In this document: positions 37,636 to 46,105 of the stretch, piece after piece | How the letters are laid out: every line of letters begins with the position of its first letter | How positions within the stretch are numbered: the stretch's first letter is position 1 | From: an uncultured Microbacteriaceae bacterium | Lineage (GTDB): Bacteria > Actinomycetota > Actinomycetes > Actinomycetales > Microbacteriaceae | Assembly: GCA_903859205.1 (NCBI GenBank) | Contig: CAIOLM010000007.1 | Coordinates: forward strand, 1-64,000 | Reading direction: 5' to 3' | DNA length: 64,000 nt | Translations under genes and position numbers: made by a program | The notes under the pieces: model-generated | Databases searched by the model: none | The model's input: the letters and a program-made list of their open reading frames with translations, nothing else | What the model was told of the DNA's origin: nothing

Positions 37636-38726
37636 CCCGCACACAGGTAAGCGCTCCGGCTCGTCGGGTAGCGATTCTCGGGTCGGGCAGTTGGGGCACC
37701 ACGTTCGCCAAGGTCCTTGCTGACGGCGGAAATTTCGTGACCATGTGGGCCCGCCGTGAAGAGCTCGCAGAAGAGATCAACACCACGCACCGCAACAGTG
37801 ACTATCTGCGCGGCATCAAGCTTCCGAACACCATTACGGCAACAAGCAATCTGGCGCAGGCGGTCAAGGGTGCCGAGCAGATTTACATTTCAGTTCCCAG
37901 CCAGTCGCTGCGCGAGAACCTGGTCGCCCTCGCTCCGTTAGTCGGGCCGAAGACAATCATCGTTAGCTTGATGAAGGGCGTCGAGAAGAAGACTGGTCTT
38001 CGCATGAGCGAAGTGATTGCCGAAGAGCTCGATATCGACGTCGACAACATCGCCGTAGTGAGTGGCCCGAACCTCGCTCTAGAAATTGCCAAGGAACAAC
38101 CCACTGCCGCCGTTGTTGCCAGCGTGAGCAATGACACCGCACACGCGGTGGCTATTGCGGCGACGAATCCTTACTTTCGCTGTTTTATCAACAACGACGT
38201 CATCGGCACCGAGTTTGGCGGCGTGCTCAAGAACCTCATTGCTGTTGCGGTGGGAATCGTTGACGGTGTTGGCTACGGCGACAACACCAAGGCGTCCATC
38301 ATCACGCGTGGCCTTGCCGAAATCACCGATTTTGCGGTGGCCTATGGAGCTGAACCGGCGACAATGTCGGGGCTTGCTGGATTGGGTGACCTCATCGCCA
38401 CCTGCGAGTCTTCGCTCTCGCGCAACAACACAGCCGGTCGACTTCTGGGCGAGGGTTATAGCTTGACCGAGGTTGTTAAGCAGATGAAGCAGACAGCCGA
38501 GGGTCTCTCGTCGGTTGCTCCGGTGCTGGCGTTAGCTAAGGCGCGCGATGTAGATATGCCGATTGTGGAACAGGTCAACCAGGTTCTCGCCGGTACGCTC
38601 GATCCTAGAGACATTGCTCCACAACTCACTGACACCGAAGAGCCTCAGGGCGAAAGGGCCTCCGATGACAACCAAGCTCGTAGTCGCGGTTCTTTTTGGC
38701 GGGCGATCAAGCGAGCACTCGATTAG
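37632..38726 (+). CDS. gpsA: Glycerol-3-phosphate dehydrogenase [NAD(P)+]
   Basis: 364 residues from a TTG start that overlaps the plsC stop. ILGSGSWGTTFAKVLAD is the cofactor loop, SGPNLALEIAKEQP and GYGDNTKASIITRGLAEI the catalytic and substrate region, LAGLGDLIATC the C-terminal helix. It supplies glycerol 3-phosphate for phospholipids. The last 20 residues (rich in Arg, Ser and Asp) are translated from DNA that is also the start of ddl in another frame, a 62-nt overlap, and extend past the usual family end. Confidence 0.94.
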   Translation: MTRTQVSAPARRVAILGSGSWGTTFAKVLADGGNFVTMWARREELAEEINTTHRNSDYLRGIKLPNTITATSNLAQAVKGAEQIYISVPSQSLRENLVALAPLVGPKTIIVSLMKGVEKKTGLRMSEVIAEELDIDVDNIAVVSGPNLALEIAKEQPTAAVVASVSNDTAHAVAIAATNPYFRCFINNDVIGTEFGGVLKNLIAVAVGIVDGVGYGDNTKASIITRGLAEITDFAVAYGAEPATMSGLAGLGDLIATCESSLSRNNTAGRLLGEGYSLTEVVKQMKQTAEGLSSVAPVLALAKARDVDMPIVEQVNQVLAGTLDPRDIAPQLTDTEEPQGERASDDNQARSRGSFWRAIKRALD

Positions 38727-39756
38727 CTGCGCTACCGCTCGGGGCGTCCTTGAGGCGATTGACCCGCAGCGGTACGAGGTTATTCCGGTTGGCATCACTC
38801 GCGGCGGAGCTTTCACGCTCGCGACCGGCGATGTAAGCAGCTACACGCTTGACGCGGATGCCCTGCCCGAAGTCGCTGACAACGGGACCCGCATCATCTG
38901 GCCAGACGAATCCGGTTCCCGCGAGCTTCGCGTTTCAGAGGGAGGCTCGGTGCGGTCCCTCGGCGAAGTCGACATCGTATTTCCAATTGTGCATGGTCCG
39001 TTCGGAGAGGACGGCACGTTGCAGGGGATGCTCGAGCTCTTCGGTCTTCCCTACGTCGGCTGTGGCGTTCTGGCCTCCAGCTTGGGCATGGACAAGCACT
39101 TCACCAAGACGATCGTTGAGCGCGCCGGCATTGCGGTCGCGCCGTGGCGAACCATTGCGCACGAGGAGTGGCTCTCGAAACCGCAGGCTGTGCGCGCCGT
39201 GCTCGAGCAGATGACTCTTCCCGTGTTCGTCAAGCCCTCGCGCGCGGGTTCAAGCGTTGGCGTGAGCAAGGTCGAGCGCTGGGATGATTTAGCTACCGCC
39301 ATGACGAAGGCGTTTGCCGAGGATGACCGGGTGCTCGTCGAGACGACAATCGTGGGTCGCGAAGTGGAGTGCGCCGTACTTCAGGGGCGTCCGGGGGAGC
39401 CAACGCGTGCATCCGTTGCCGGTGAGGTTGTCATTCACGGCTCCGGTTTCTACGACTTCGAGGCCAAATATCTGGGCGCTGCGGGCATCGAAACCGTGTG
39501 CCCTGCTGACCTGACGCCGGCGCAGCTCGGCGAGCTGCAGCAATTGTCTATCCGTGCGTTCGAAGCCATCGGTGGCGCGGGTCTCTCACGCGTCGACTTC
39601 TTCTTGACGGACGAAGGTTTCGTGTTCAATGAGATCAACACGATGCCCGGCTTCACGCCGATTTCGATGTTTCCGCAGTGCTGGCAGGCCAGCGGGCTGG
39701 GCTACTCAGATCTGATCGACGAGCTCATCGACGTGGCTCTTTCGCACCGCGGCTAA
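38665..39756 (+). CDS. ddl: D-alanine--D-alanine ligase
   Basis: 363 residues, ATP-grasp. AVLFGGRSSEHSIS opens the protein, GPFGEDGTLQGMLE and VKPSRAGSSVGVSKV are nucleotide/substrate loops, and FNEINTMPGFTPISMFP the metal site. It makes the dipeptide for peptidoglycan. The ATG at 38665 is supported by GAAAGG 8 nt upstream and by the family N-terminus, so it starts 62 nt inside gpsA. Confidence 0.95.
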   Translation: MTTKLVVAVLFGGRSSEHSISCATARGVLEAIDPQRYEVIPVGITRGGAFTLATGDVSSYTLDADALPEVADNGTRIIWPDESGSRELRVSEGGSVRSLGEVDIVFPIVHGPFGEDGTLQGMLELFGLPYVGCGVLASSLGMDKHFTKTIVERAGIAVAPWRTIAHEEWLSKPQAVRAVLEQMTLPVFVKPSRAGSSVGVSKVERWDDLATAMTKAFAEDDRVLVETTIVGREVECAVLQGRPGEPTRASVAGEVVIHGSGFYDFEAKYLGAAGIETVCPADLTPAQLGELQQLSIRAFEAIGGAGLSRVDFFLTDEGFVFNEINTMPGFTPISMFPQCWQASGLGYSDLIDELIDVALSHRG

Positions 39757-39760
39757 GTCG

Positions 39761-39793
39761 CTGGTTGAGTAGGCCGAAGGCCGTATCGAAACC
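39761..39793. repeat. REP-like extragenic palindrome
   Basis: An imperfect palindrome of about 33 bases centred on AGGCC-GAA-GGCC with outer arms GGTTGAGTA and GTATCGAAACC, lying between converging ddl and the lipoprotein gene. Elements of this type with TCGAAACC and TTGAGTA arms recur between genes in many Microbacteriaceae, to my recollection. Only this copy was noticed in the window. Confidence 0.5.
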
Positions 39794-40260
39794 TAGTTTT
39801 TGAAAACGTCGCTCAGATCGCTGCAGTGGTTTGTCGCGGGAATTTGCGACAGCGAGCCGGCAAGATCGACCAGTGTGGTCGTGCCGCTCACCTTGTCTGA
39901 ATCGACAACAACCTCGACGGCGGGCACGCGGCCAAACGTTGTGTATCGGTAAAGCGGCTTTTCGGCGTCGTCTTCAACCCAGTCGATGCCATTGATCTCG
40001 ACGCAGGGCAGAGTTGTGGGGCCGGGAACAGCGACACCGCAGTGCAACAGAATGCTAGCCGGCGTTCCCCACGCTCCAGTTGCTTGGGCGTTGGTCTCGC
40101 GCTTGCCTTGGTTCGCGACGACCGACGGCAGGCGAACAGTGACCGTTGCGCAGGCGGCGGCGTTGGCCTCTTTGGCGGGAGTCATTGGCACAATCGCACC
40201 ACAGCCAGCCAGAAGTAGCGTGCTGAGCACGATAACGGGGGCGAGGGCGCGAAGAGACAT
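39793..40260 (-). CDS. DUF3515 lipoprotein
   Basis: 155 residues. The signal peptide has a lipobox LLAGC (Cys about residue 20), so the protein is lipid-anchored outside the membrane. The conserved DUF3515 core is LLHCGVAVPGPTTLPC then NGIDWV. The function of this actinobacterial family is unknown. It is divergent from thiL and convergent with ddl, as often seen in actinobacteria. Confidence 0.85.
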   Translation of the reverse strand: MSLRALAPVIVLSTLLLAGCGAIVPMTPAKEANAAACATVTVRLPSVVANQGKRETNAQATGAWGTPASILLHCGVAVPGPTTLPCVEINGIDWVEDDAEKPLYRYTTFGRVPAVEVVVDSDKVSGTTTLVDLAGSLSQIPATNHCSDLSDVFKN

Positions 40261-40271
40261 CCCTTTCAGGC

Positions 40272-40284
40272 TAGCGTGGACGTG
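40272..40284 (+). promoter_or_regulatory. Candidate leaderless promoter of thiL
   Basis: TAGCGT at 40272-40277 lies 6 nt before GTG 40284; no Shine-Dalgarno. Confidence 0.45.
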
Positions 40285-41291
40285 TGGTTCCAGACTTCGA
40301 GAACAGTGTGAGCCTCGGCGAAATGGCTGAAGCGGATGTTCTCGCGCGCATATTTCCCCGTCTGCCGGAATCGGCCAGCACCATCTTGGGCCCGGGCGAC
40401 GATGCTGCCGTGATTGCAGCGCCCGACGGCCGCTTTGTCGTGACGACCGACATGATGGTCGAGGGCCCTGACTTTCGTCAGGAGTGGTCGAGTCCCGAAG
40501 ACATTGGCTTCAAGATCGGGGCAGTCAACCTGGCCGACGTTGCCGCGATGGGTGCGACGCCGACTGGTCTGGTTGTCGCATTGGGTGCGCCGCCCGAGAC
40601 TCACATCTCGGTTCTGGAGGGCATCGCCGATGGCCTGCGAATGGCCTGCGAGCAGCTGGCACCGGGATGCGGTGTTGTCGGTGGCGACCTGTCGTCGGCA
40701 CCGGCGCTGACTCTGAGTGTGACCGCGTTTGGTGATCTCGGTGGTCGTGAGCCGTTGACTCGTTCTGGTGCTCAGGCCGGAGATGTGATCGCTGTTGCCG
40801 GCGAGCTGGGCTCGGCGGGGATGGGTCTTGAGCTCCTGTTTGCAACCGAGAACGCTGACGAGGTCGAGACGATCAAGCAGTCGGCACTTGTTGCCACGCA
40901 GCTGCGACCGCGTCCGCCCATCGCTCTCGGGGTGAGTGCATCGACCATGGGCGCAACGGCGGCCATGGACGTCTCGGACGGACTCGTGCTCGATGCATCA
41001 CGCATGGCTAAGGCCAGCGGTGTCTCGATGGTCTTTGATGAGCTGGGTATTGCTCGTGCCGCCGCGAGCATTGCCGGCGAAGCGCTTAAGCGCGGGTTTA
41101 GCGATGAAGACATCGTCGAGCACGTGCTGTACTCGGGTGAATCTCACGCCCTGCTGGTCACTTTCCCTGCCGATCAGGTGCCACCACTCGGATTTACGCC
41201 TATTGGCTTCGTCATCGAGAAGGCGGCCGAGCCCATCTACTTTGGCAACCGACCGCTGGCTGTTCGAGGCTGGAATCCTTTTAGCTACTAG
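40284..41291 (+). CDS. thiL: Thiamine-monophosphate kinase
   Basis: 335 residues, AIR-synthase-like fold. GPGDDAAVIAAPDG (Mg/ATP site), TTDMMVEGPDF, GAVNLADVAAMGATP and AMDVSDGLVLDASRMA are family motifs. It converts thiamine phosphate to the active pyrophosphate. The end overlaps rsmD by 4 nt on the opposite strand. Confidence 0.93.
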   Translation: MVPDFENSVSLGEMAEADVLARIFPRLPESASTILGPGDDAAVIAAPDGRFVVTTDMMVEGPDFRQEWSSPEDIGFKIGAVNLADVAAMGATPTGLVVALGAPPETHISVLEGIADGLRMACEQLAPGCGVVGGDLSSAPALTLSVTAFGDLGGREPLTRSGAQAGDVIAVAGELGSAGMGLELLFATENADEVETIKQSALVATQLRPRPPIALGVSASTMGATAAMDVSDGLVLDASRMAKASGVSMVFDELGIARAAASIAGEALKRGFSDEDIVEHVLYSGESHALLVTFPADQVPPLGFTPIGFVIEKAAEPIYFGNRPLAVRGWNPFSY

Positions 41292-41851
41292 GCGGGTTCC
41301 AGCCAGTAGATCGTGGTTTCCCCGTAAGCCTTCGATCGCGCGAACTCGAGCCCGGCGGGCAGGGCTGGCGCTGCATCCCGCGTGGAACGCTCCAGCACCA
41401 CCTCGGCTACTTCGCTAAGCACGGGCACGAGCGCGCTCAGGCACGCCTCGATTTCCGAGTTGGGCAGGTCGTACGGCGGGTCGATGAACACCAGGTCATA
41501 TTGGCCGACCGCGCTGGCCAAAAAGCTGGAGACTGACCCCGTGACTACTCGTGTGGTTGAAGTTTCGAGCTTGCCCGCGGTACGAATGAGCTCGGCATTC
41601 TTGAGTGCGATACCCGCCGCTTTGGGGTTCTTCTCTACCAAAACCGCGCTCGCTGCGCCGCGACTGAGTGCCTCGAGCCCGAGCGCTCCGCTGCCGGCGT
41701 ACAGGTCGACGACTCGGGCACCAGAAATCGCGTCCCGCGCCTCGAGCGCGCTAAAGATGGCCTCACGAACGCGGTCGCTGGTCGGCCGGGTGCCGGAGGC
41801 GGGAACCTTGAGCTCGCGCGACCCGGCGAACCCGGCAATGATGCGTGTCAC
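41288..41851 (-). CDS. rsmD: 16S rRNA (guanine(966)-N2)-methyltransferase
   Basis: 187 residues. Rossmann methyltransferase with VVDLYAGSGALGLEALSRGA (SAM site) and the N6/N2-methylase motif FIDPPYDLP. It methylates G966 of 16S rRNA. The start is a GTG at 41851, 7 nt after a reverse-strand TACGCT. It is divergent from recG; the two promoters overlap. Confidence 0.92.
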   Translation of the reverse strand: MTRIIAGFAGSRELKVPASGTRPTSDRVREAIFSALEARDAISGARVVDLYAGSGALGLEALSRGAASAVLVEKNPKAAGIALKNAELIRTAGKLETSTTRVVTGSVSSFLASAVGQYDLVFIDPPYDLPNSEIEACLSALVPVLSEVAEVVLERSTRDAAPALPAGLEFARSKAYGETTIYWLEPA

Positions 41852-41858
41852 GCTTCAA

Positions 41859-41868
41859 AGCGTACGCT
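41859..41868. promoter_or_regulatory. Symmetrical divergent promoter core of rsmD and recG
   Basis: The perfect palindrome AGCGTACGCT supplies TACGCT as a -10 on both strands: 41863-41868 forward, 6 nt before recG GTG 41875, and 41864-41859 reverse, 7 nt before rsmD GTG 41851. Both transcripts would be leaderless and would compete. Confidence 0.45.
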
Positions 41869-41874
41869 GGATGT

Positions 41875-44073
41875 GTGACCTCCAGCCCCCTTGACGCCCC
41901 CGTTTCGACGCCCGGGCTCGGCACTAAGCTGGCAGGTCTCGTCGGCGGCAAGACCGCCGCATCGTTGCAAAAAGCGTTCGGACTGGTCACGGTTGCCGAC
42001 CTGCTGGAGCACTACCCGCGGCGTTACGCGCGTCGCGGCGAACTCACGGCCATCAGCGACATTCCCGTCGACGAGAACGTGACCATCGTGGCTGAGGTGC
42101 TCGACGTTCGCGAGCGACCGATGCGCCAGCGCCGCGGCTCGATTCTTGAGGTGCGAATCACGGATGGTCGCTCTGGCGGCATTCTCACCCTGACCTTTTT
42201 CAACCAGGCGTGGCGCGCGCGCGACCTCAAGCCCGGCGTGCGCGGGATCTTCGCCGGCAAGGTCGGCCGCTATCGCGAGGCACTGCAGCTCGCGCATCCT
42301 GACTACGAGCTGTTTGAGGACGACCAGCAGTCGGACTCTGATGCGGCCGCTTGGGCGCTGCAACCGATTCCGATTTACCCGGCGACCAGCACCCTCGCCA
42401 GTTGGCAGATTGCCAAGGCAGTCGAGCTGGTCTTGCCGCTCGCTGCCGGCGCGGTTGATCCGATTCCTGAAAGCGTGCGGGCCGAGCGCAAACTCATTGA
42501 CTTCCCCACCGCCTTGCAGTGGGTTCACCAACCGAGCGTAGACAGCGAGTGGCAACAGGCACGAGACGCCCTGCGATTCTCGGAGGCGCTCGTTCTGCAG
42601 TCGGCCCTGCTCTCGCGTCGTGCCGAGGCTCTCACACTGACTGCGACACCTCGCACGGCAGGCGCTCTGCTCGAAACATTTGACGCAAGCTTGCCGTTCA
42701 CTCTGACCGATGATCAGCGCCAGGTGGGGGAAGAGATTTCTTCCGACATCGAAAAAAGCGTGCCGATGAACCGCCTGGTTCAGGGTGAGGTGGGTTCTGG
42801 AAAGACCCTCGTTGCTTTGCGCGCCATGTTGCAGGTCGCCCAGAGCGGGGGACAGGCGGCCCTGTTAGCGCCCACCGAGGTTCTCGCCGCTCAGCACCTG
42901 CGCTCAATCGTCAAGGTGCTCGGACCTGATTTGGCCGCGCAGTTGGTGCCAACTTTGGTGACCGGGCAGCTCGGTGCCGCCGACAAGCGCCAGGCCCTGT
43001 TGCGCGTGGTGTCTGGGCAGGCGCGAATCGTGGTGGGTACGCACGCCCTGCTCACTGACAAGGTTGAGTTCTTTGACTTGGGCCTTGTCGTTGTCGACGA
43101 GCAGCATCGCTTTGGGGTCGAGCAGCGCCAAGCCCTTCGCCTCAAGGCGACTAATACTCCGCACACGCTGGTTCTCACGGCAACGCCGATTCCGCGCACG
43201 GTCGCGATGACGGTTTTCGGTGATCTCGATGTGTCGGTGATCGCCCAGCTTCCTGCCGGTCGCGCCGGCATCACGAGCCACACCGTCGCTCTGGCGGATC
43301 ACCCGGGTTGGATGAACCGCGTCTGGGAGCGAGTCAGTGAAGAACTCGCCAACGGTCGGCAGGCGTTTGTGGTCTGCCCGGCGATTGACACTGCAGGGGC
43401 ATCCGATGATGAGGGTGGACTCGTTGAAGACCCCGAACTCGCCGGCGAAAAGCCTCGTGAGCGAGCCTCAGTCGAGTCGGTGCTTGGTGTCTTGCAGAAC
43501 CTTCCCGTTCTGGCGGGCCGCCGAATTGCAGCCTTGCACGGACGCATGAAGACCGACGAAAAAGACGCCGTCATGCAGGCCTTCGCCGCCGGCGAGATCG
43601 ATGTCGTGGTTGCCACCACGGTCATCGAGGTCGGGGTGGATGTGCCCAATGCTTCCACCATGGTCGTGATGGATGCTGACCGCTTCGGCGTCTCGCAGCT
43701 GCATCAACTTCGCGGCCGAGTGGGTCGTGGCGGGCACGCGGGTCTCGCTCTATTCGTGACCGACGCACCAGCCCAGTCGCTCGCCCGAGAGCGAGTAGAC
43801 GCCGTGGCTAGCACGACCGATGGTTTTGAGCTTGCCCGTATCGACCTTGAGCTGCGTGCGGAGGGTGACGTGCTCGGCGCAATTCAGTCGGGTGGGCGCT
43901 CGTCGCTCAAACTTTTGAGAGTCGTTCGCGACGGTGACCTCATCGCCCAAGCCCGCGAGGCTGCATCCGAGATTTTGGATACCGACCCCAAGCTCGCCGC
44001 ACACTCAGCACTGCGCGAGGCCATCGCTCGCCGACTCTCGGCAACAGAGGCCGAATTCCTCGACAAAAACTAG
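41875..44073 (+). CDS. recG: ATP-dependent DNA helicase RecG
   Basis: 732 residues. An N-terminal wedge/OB domain (about 60-180, DLLEHYPRRYARR) precedes superfamily 2 helicase lobes: QGEVGSGKTLVALRAM (Walker A), VVDEQHRFGVEQR (DEQH box), TATPIPRT, then VVATTVIEVGVDVPNA and HQLRGRVGRG (motifs V and VI). It remodels stalled replication forks and Holliday junctions. The GTG at 41875 is preferred; the frame continues upstream but that would run across the promoter. Confidence 0.95.
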   Translation: MTSSPLDAPVSTPGLGTKLAGLVGGKTAASLQKAFGLVTVADLLEHYPRRYARRGELTAISDIPVDENVTIVAEVLDVRERPMRQRRGSILEVRITDGRSGGILTLTFFNQAWRARDLKPGVRGIFAGKVGRYREALQLAHPDYELFEDDQQSDSDAAAWALQPIPIYPATSTLASWQIAKAVELVLPLAAGAVDPIPESVRAERKLIDFPTALQWVHQPSVDSEWQQARDALRFSEALVLQSALLSRRAEALTLTATPRTAGALLETFDASLPFTLTDDQRQVGEEISSDIEKSVPMNRLVQGEVGSGKTLVALRAMLQVAQSGGQAALLAPTEVLAAQHLRSIVKVLGPDLAAQLVPTLVTGQLGAADKRQALLRVVSGQARIVVGTHALLTDKVEFFDLGLVVVDEQHRFGVEQRQALRLKATNTPHTLVLTATPIPRTVAMTVFGDLDVSVIAQLPAGRAGITSHTVALADHPGWMNRVWERVSEELANGRQAFVVCPAIDTAGASDDEGGLVEDPELAGEKPRERASVESVLGVLQNLPVLAGRRIAALHGRMKTDEKDAVMQAFAAGEIDVVVATTVIEVGVDVPNASTMVVMDADRFGVSQLHQLRGRVGRGGHAGLALFVTDAPAQSLARERVDAVASTTDGFELARIDLELRAEGDVLGAIQSGGRSSLKLLRVVRDGDLIAQAREAASEILDTDPKLAAHSALREAIARRLSATEAEFLDKN

Positions 44074-44107
44074 CCCCAGCGCAGAGTCAGGTTTTCACCA
44101 AAAGGAA

Positions 44108-44120
44108 TAGGCTCGAGGCA
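44108..44120 (+). promoter_or_regulatory. Candidate leaderless promoter of coaD
   Basis: TAGGCT at 44108-44113 lies 6 nt before ATG 44120; no Shine-Dalgarno. Confidence 0.5.
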
Positions 44121-44608
44121 TGAGCAGGATTGCAGTTGTTCCCGGATCATTTGACCCCGTGACCCTAGGTCACCTCGATGTCATTGCCCGAGCAGCCGAC
44201 CTCTATGACACCCTGCACGTGGTCGTGGTGCACAACCCGAGCAAGAGTGCGCTCATTCCGGTCGACCAGCGCGTCATGCTTATCGAAAAGGCGATTCACG
44301 CTGCCGGGCTGCCGAACAACATCGTTGTCGCCTCGTGGTCGGAGGGCCTGCTCGTCGACTATTGCACTCAGGTGGGCGCCAAGGTTGTCATCAAGGGCAT
44401 TCGCAATCAAGCTGACGTCACCTACGAAACCCCGATGGCTTTGGTCAACCGCAACCTCGCTGGGATCGAAACGCTGTTCATGCTGCCCGAGCCGGGCCAT
44501 GCCTATGTCTCGAGTTCGCTGGTGCGCCAGGTGGCAGCCCTAGGCGGGGATGTTCGCCCATATGTTCCTCACGTGGTGGCCGAGCACCTCGACGCGCACT
44601 CGGGGTAG
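44120..44608 (+). CDS. coaD: Phosphopantetheine adenylyltransferase
   Basis: 162 residues. [16 protein letters not shown] is the nucleotidyltransferase HxGH-type motif, and [17 protein letters not shown] the ISSTxxR-equivalent near the C-terminus. It performs the penultimate step of coenzyme A synthesis. It is followed by a separate unit beginning with DUF177. Confidence 0.96.
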   Translation: MSRIAVVPGSFDPVTLGHLDVIARAADLYDTLHVVVVHNPSKSALIPVDQRVMLIEKAIHAAGLPNNIVVASWSEGLLVDYCTQVGAKVVIKGIRNQADVTYETPMALVNRNLAGIETLFMLPEPGHAYVSSSLVRQVAALGGDVRPYVPHVVAEHLDAHSG

Positions 44609-44618
44609 TTGCTCAACC

Positions 44619-44631
44619 TAGACTTGAGTTA
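44619..44631 (+). promoter_or_regulatory. Candidate leaderless promoter of the DUF177-rpmF-rnc-mutM unit
   Basis: TAGACT at 44619-44624 lies 6 nt before ATG 44631; no Shine-Dalgarno. Confidence 0.5.
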
Positions 44632-45164
44632 TGTCCAAGTTCGTCAAGACCCCCTTCACCGTCAGCGTGCATGACCTTATGCATCGCCCTGGTGAGCAGC
44701 GTGAGGTGACGCTCGACATCAGTGCGCCCGAAAAGCTGGGCGAAGGTTTGATCGCTGTTGCAGCCGGCTCGAACATCCACGTCGAACTTCGTATGGAGTC
44801 GATTCACGAGGGCATTTTGGTCACCGCAGATATCGACGCGACCGCCACCGGAGAGTGCGGAAGATGCCTCGAGCCACTGGTCGAAGACCTCCAAGTCGAA
44901 TTTCAAGAACTTTTCGCGTATTCTGTTGACGAAGCCTTTGACTATGAGGTTCACGACGACCACGTGGATTGTGAACCGCTAATCAGGGATGCGGTAGTGC
45001 TCGCACTGCCGTTCCAGCCGGTGTGCCGGCCGGACTGTGCTGGTCTCGATCCTGAGACTGGTGAACGTCTGGTTGAACCACTCCAGCAGGAATCATCGGG
45101 ATCGGCTGATCCGCGATGGGCAGCTCTGCGTGAGTTTTCGGCTTCCGACGACAAAGATGCCTAG
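44631..45164 (+). CDS. DUF177 (YceD) family protein
   Basis: 177 residues. The conserved TGECGRCLEPL (about residue 75) and a distal CRPDCAGLDPETG form a Cys-x2-Cys pair pattern of DUF177. It is linked with rpmF across bacteria and implicated in 23S rRNA/ribosome accumulation in plants and E. coli. rpmF follows 30 nt later. Confidence 0.88.
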   Translation: MSKFVKTPFTVSVHDLMHRPGEQREVTLDISAPEKLGEGLIAVAAGSNIHVELRMESIHEGILVTADIDATATGECGRCLEPLVEDLQVEFQELFAYSVDEAFDYEVHDDHVDCEPLIRDAVVLALPFQPVCRPDCAGLDPETGERLVEPLQQESSGSADPRWAALREFSASDDKDA

Positions 45165-45194
45165 CATCACGCAGATTTAACGAAAGAGACCATC

Positions 45195-45398
45195 ATGGCT
45201 GTACCCAAGCGCAAATCATCCCGCTCGAACACCAGCACCCGTCGTTCGGCATGGAAGGCTACGGCCCCCACGCTGGTCAAGACGATTGAGAATGGCAAGG
45301 TTGTTTACAGCCTTCCTCACCGTGCCAAGGTTGTTGAAGACTCCGCCGGAACCCCGCTGTTCATGGAGTACAAGGGCCGCAAGGTCGCTGACGTCTAG
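45195..45398 (+). CDS. rpmF: Ribosomal protein L32
   Basis: 67 residues. MAVPKRKSSRSNTSTRRSAW is the typical basic N-terminus of bacterial L32. The zinc-ribbon cysteines of C+ paralogues are absent (C- type). AACGAAAGAG precedes the ATG. Confidence 0.95.
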   Translation: MAVPKRKSSRSNTSTRRSAWKATAPTLVKTIENGKVVYSLPHRAKVVEDSAGTPLFMEYKGRKVADV

Positions 45399-45418
45399 TC
45401 ACCCCCTTCGTCACGCTC

Positions 45419-46105
45419 ATGACCGAGCATCCTGACGTTTCCGCTCTTGTAGCGGTTCTTGGTGTCGACATCGACCCGACACTTTTGCGCCAGTCGCTGA
45501 CGCATCGTTCGTATTCCTACGAGCACGGTGGCGTTGCGCATAATGAGCGCTTGGAGTTCCTTGGCGATGCCGTTTTGCAATTGGCGGTCACCGTCAAGCT
45601 CTTTTCTGACAACCCGGATCTCGATGAGGGCGAACTCGCCAAGCGTCGTGCGGCACTGGTCTCGACCGTCGCGCTTGCCGAAGTAGCTCGCGGCATTGAC
45701 CTGGGGTCATTTCTGTTGCTGGGCAACGGAGAAGAGCTCACCGGCGGTCGCAACAAAGACTCGATTCTTGCCGACACCACCGAAGCCATTCTCGGAGCGG
45801 CGTTTGTCTCGTGTGGCGCCGATGTTGCGCGCGACCTGGTGCTGCGACTCGTTGAGCCATTGTTCAACGACGCTGATCGATTCGGCGCCTCGATGGACCC
45901 CAAGACGAGTTTGCAAGAGCTAGCTGCCTCGCACGGTGAGACGCCGGTGTACACGGTCGAGCACTCTGGCCCCGATCACGCGCGCGAGTTCACGGCGACG
46001 GTTCGTGTGGGAGACCTGGCCAAGGGCACAGGCACCGGCTCAAGCAAGAAGCACGCTGAGATTGCCGCTGCGCTTGCCGCGTGGACTGCGCTGAACGGCA
46101 AGTAG
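45419..46105 (+). CDS. rnc: Ribonuclease III
   Basis: 228 residues. The RNase III signature is NERLEFLGDAVLQL (about 41-54), with the second catalytic acidic pair in DTTEAILGA. A C-terminal dsRNA-binding domain follows (DPKTSLQELAASHGETPVY). It processes rRNA precursors. mutM starts directly after the stop codon. Confidence 0.95.
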   Translation: MTEHPDVSALVAVLGVDIDPTLLRQSLTHRSYSYEHGGVAHNERLEFLGDAVLQLAVTVKLFSDNPDLDEGELAKRRAALVSTVALAEVARGIDLGSFLLLGNGEELTGGRNKDSILADTTEAILGAAFVSCGADVARDLVLRLVEPLFNDADRFGASMDPKTSLQELAASHGETPVYTVEHSGPDHAREFTATVRVGDLAKGTGTGSSKKHAEIAAALAAWTALNGK

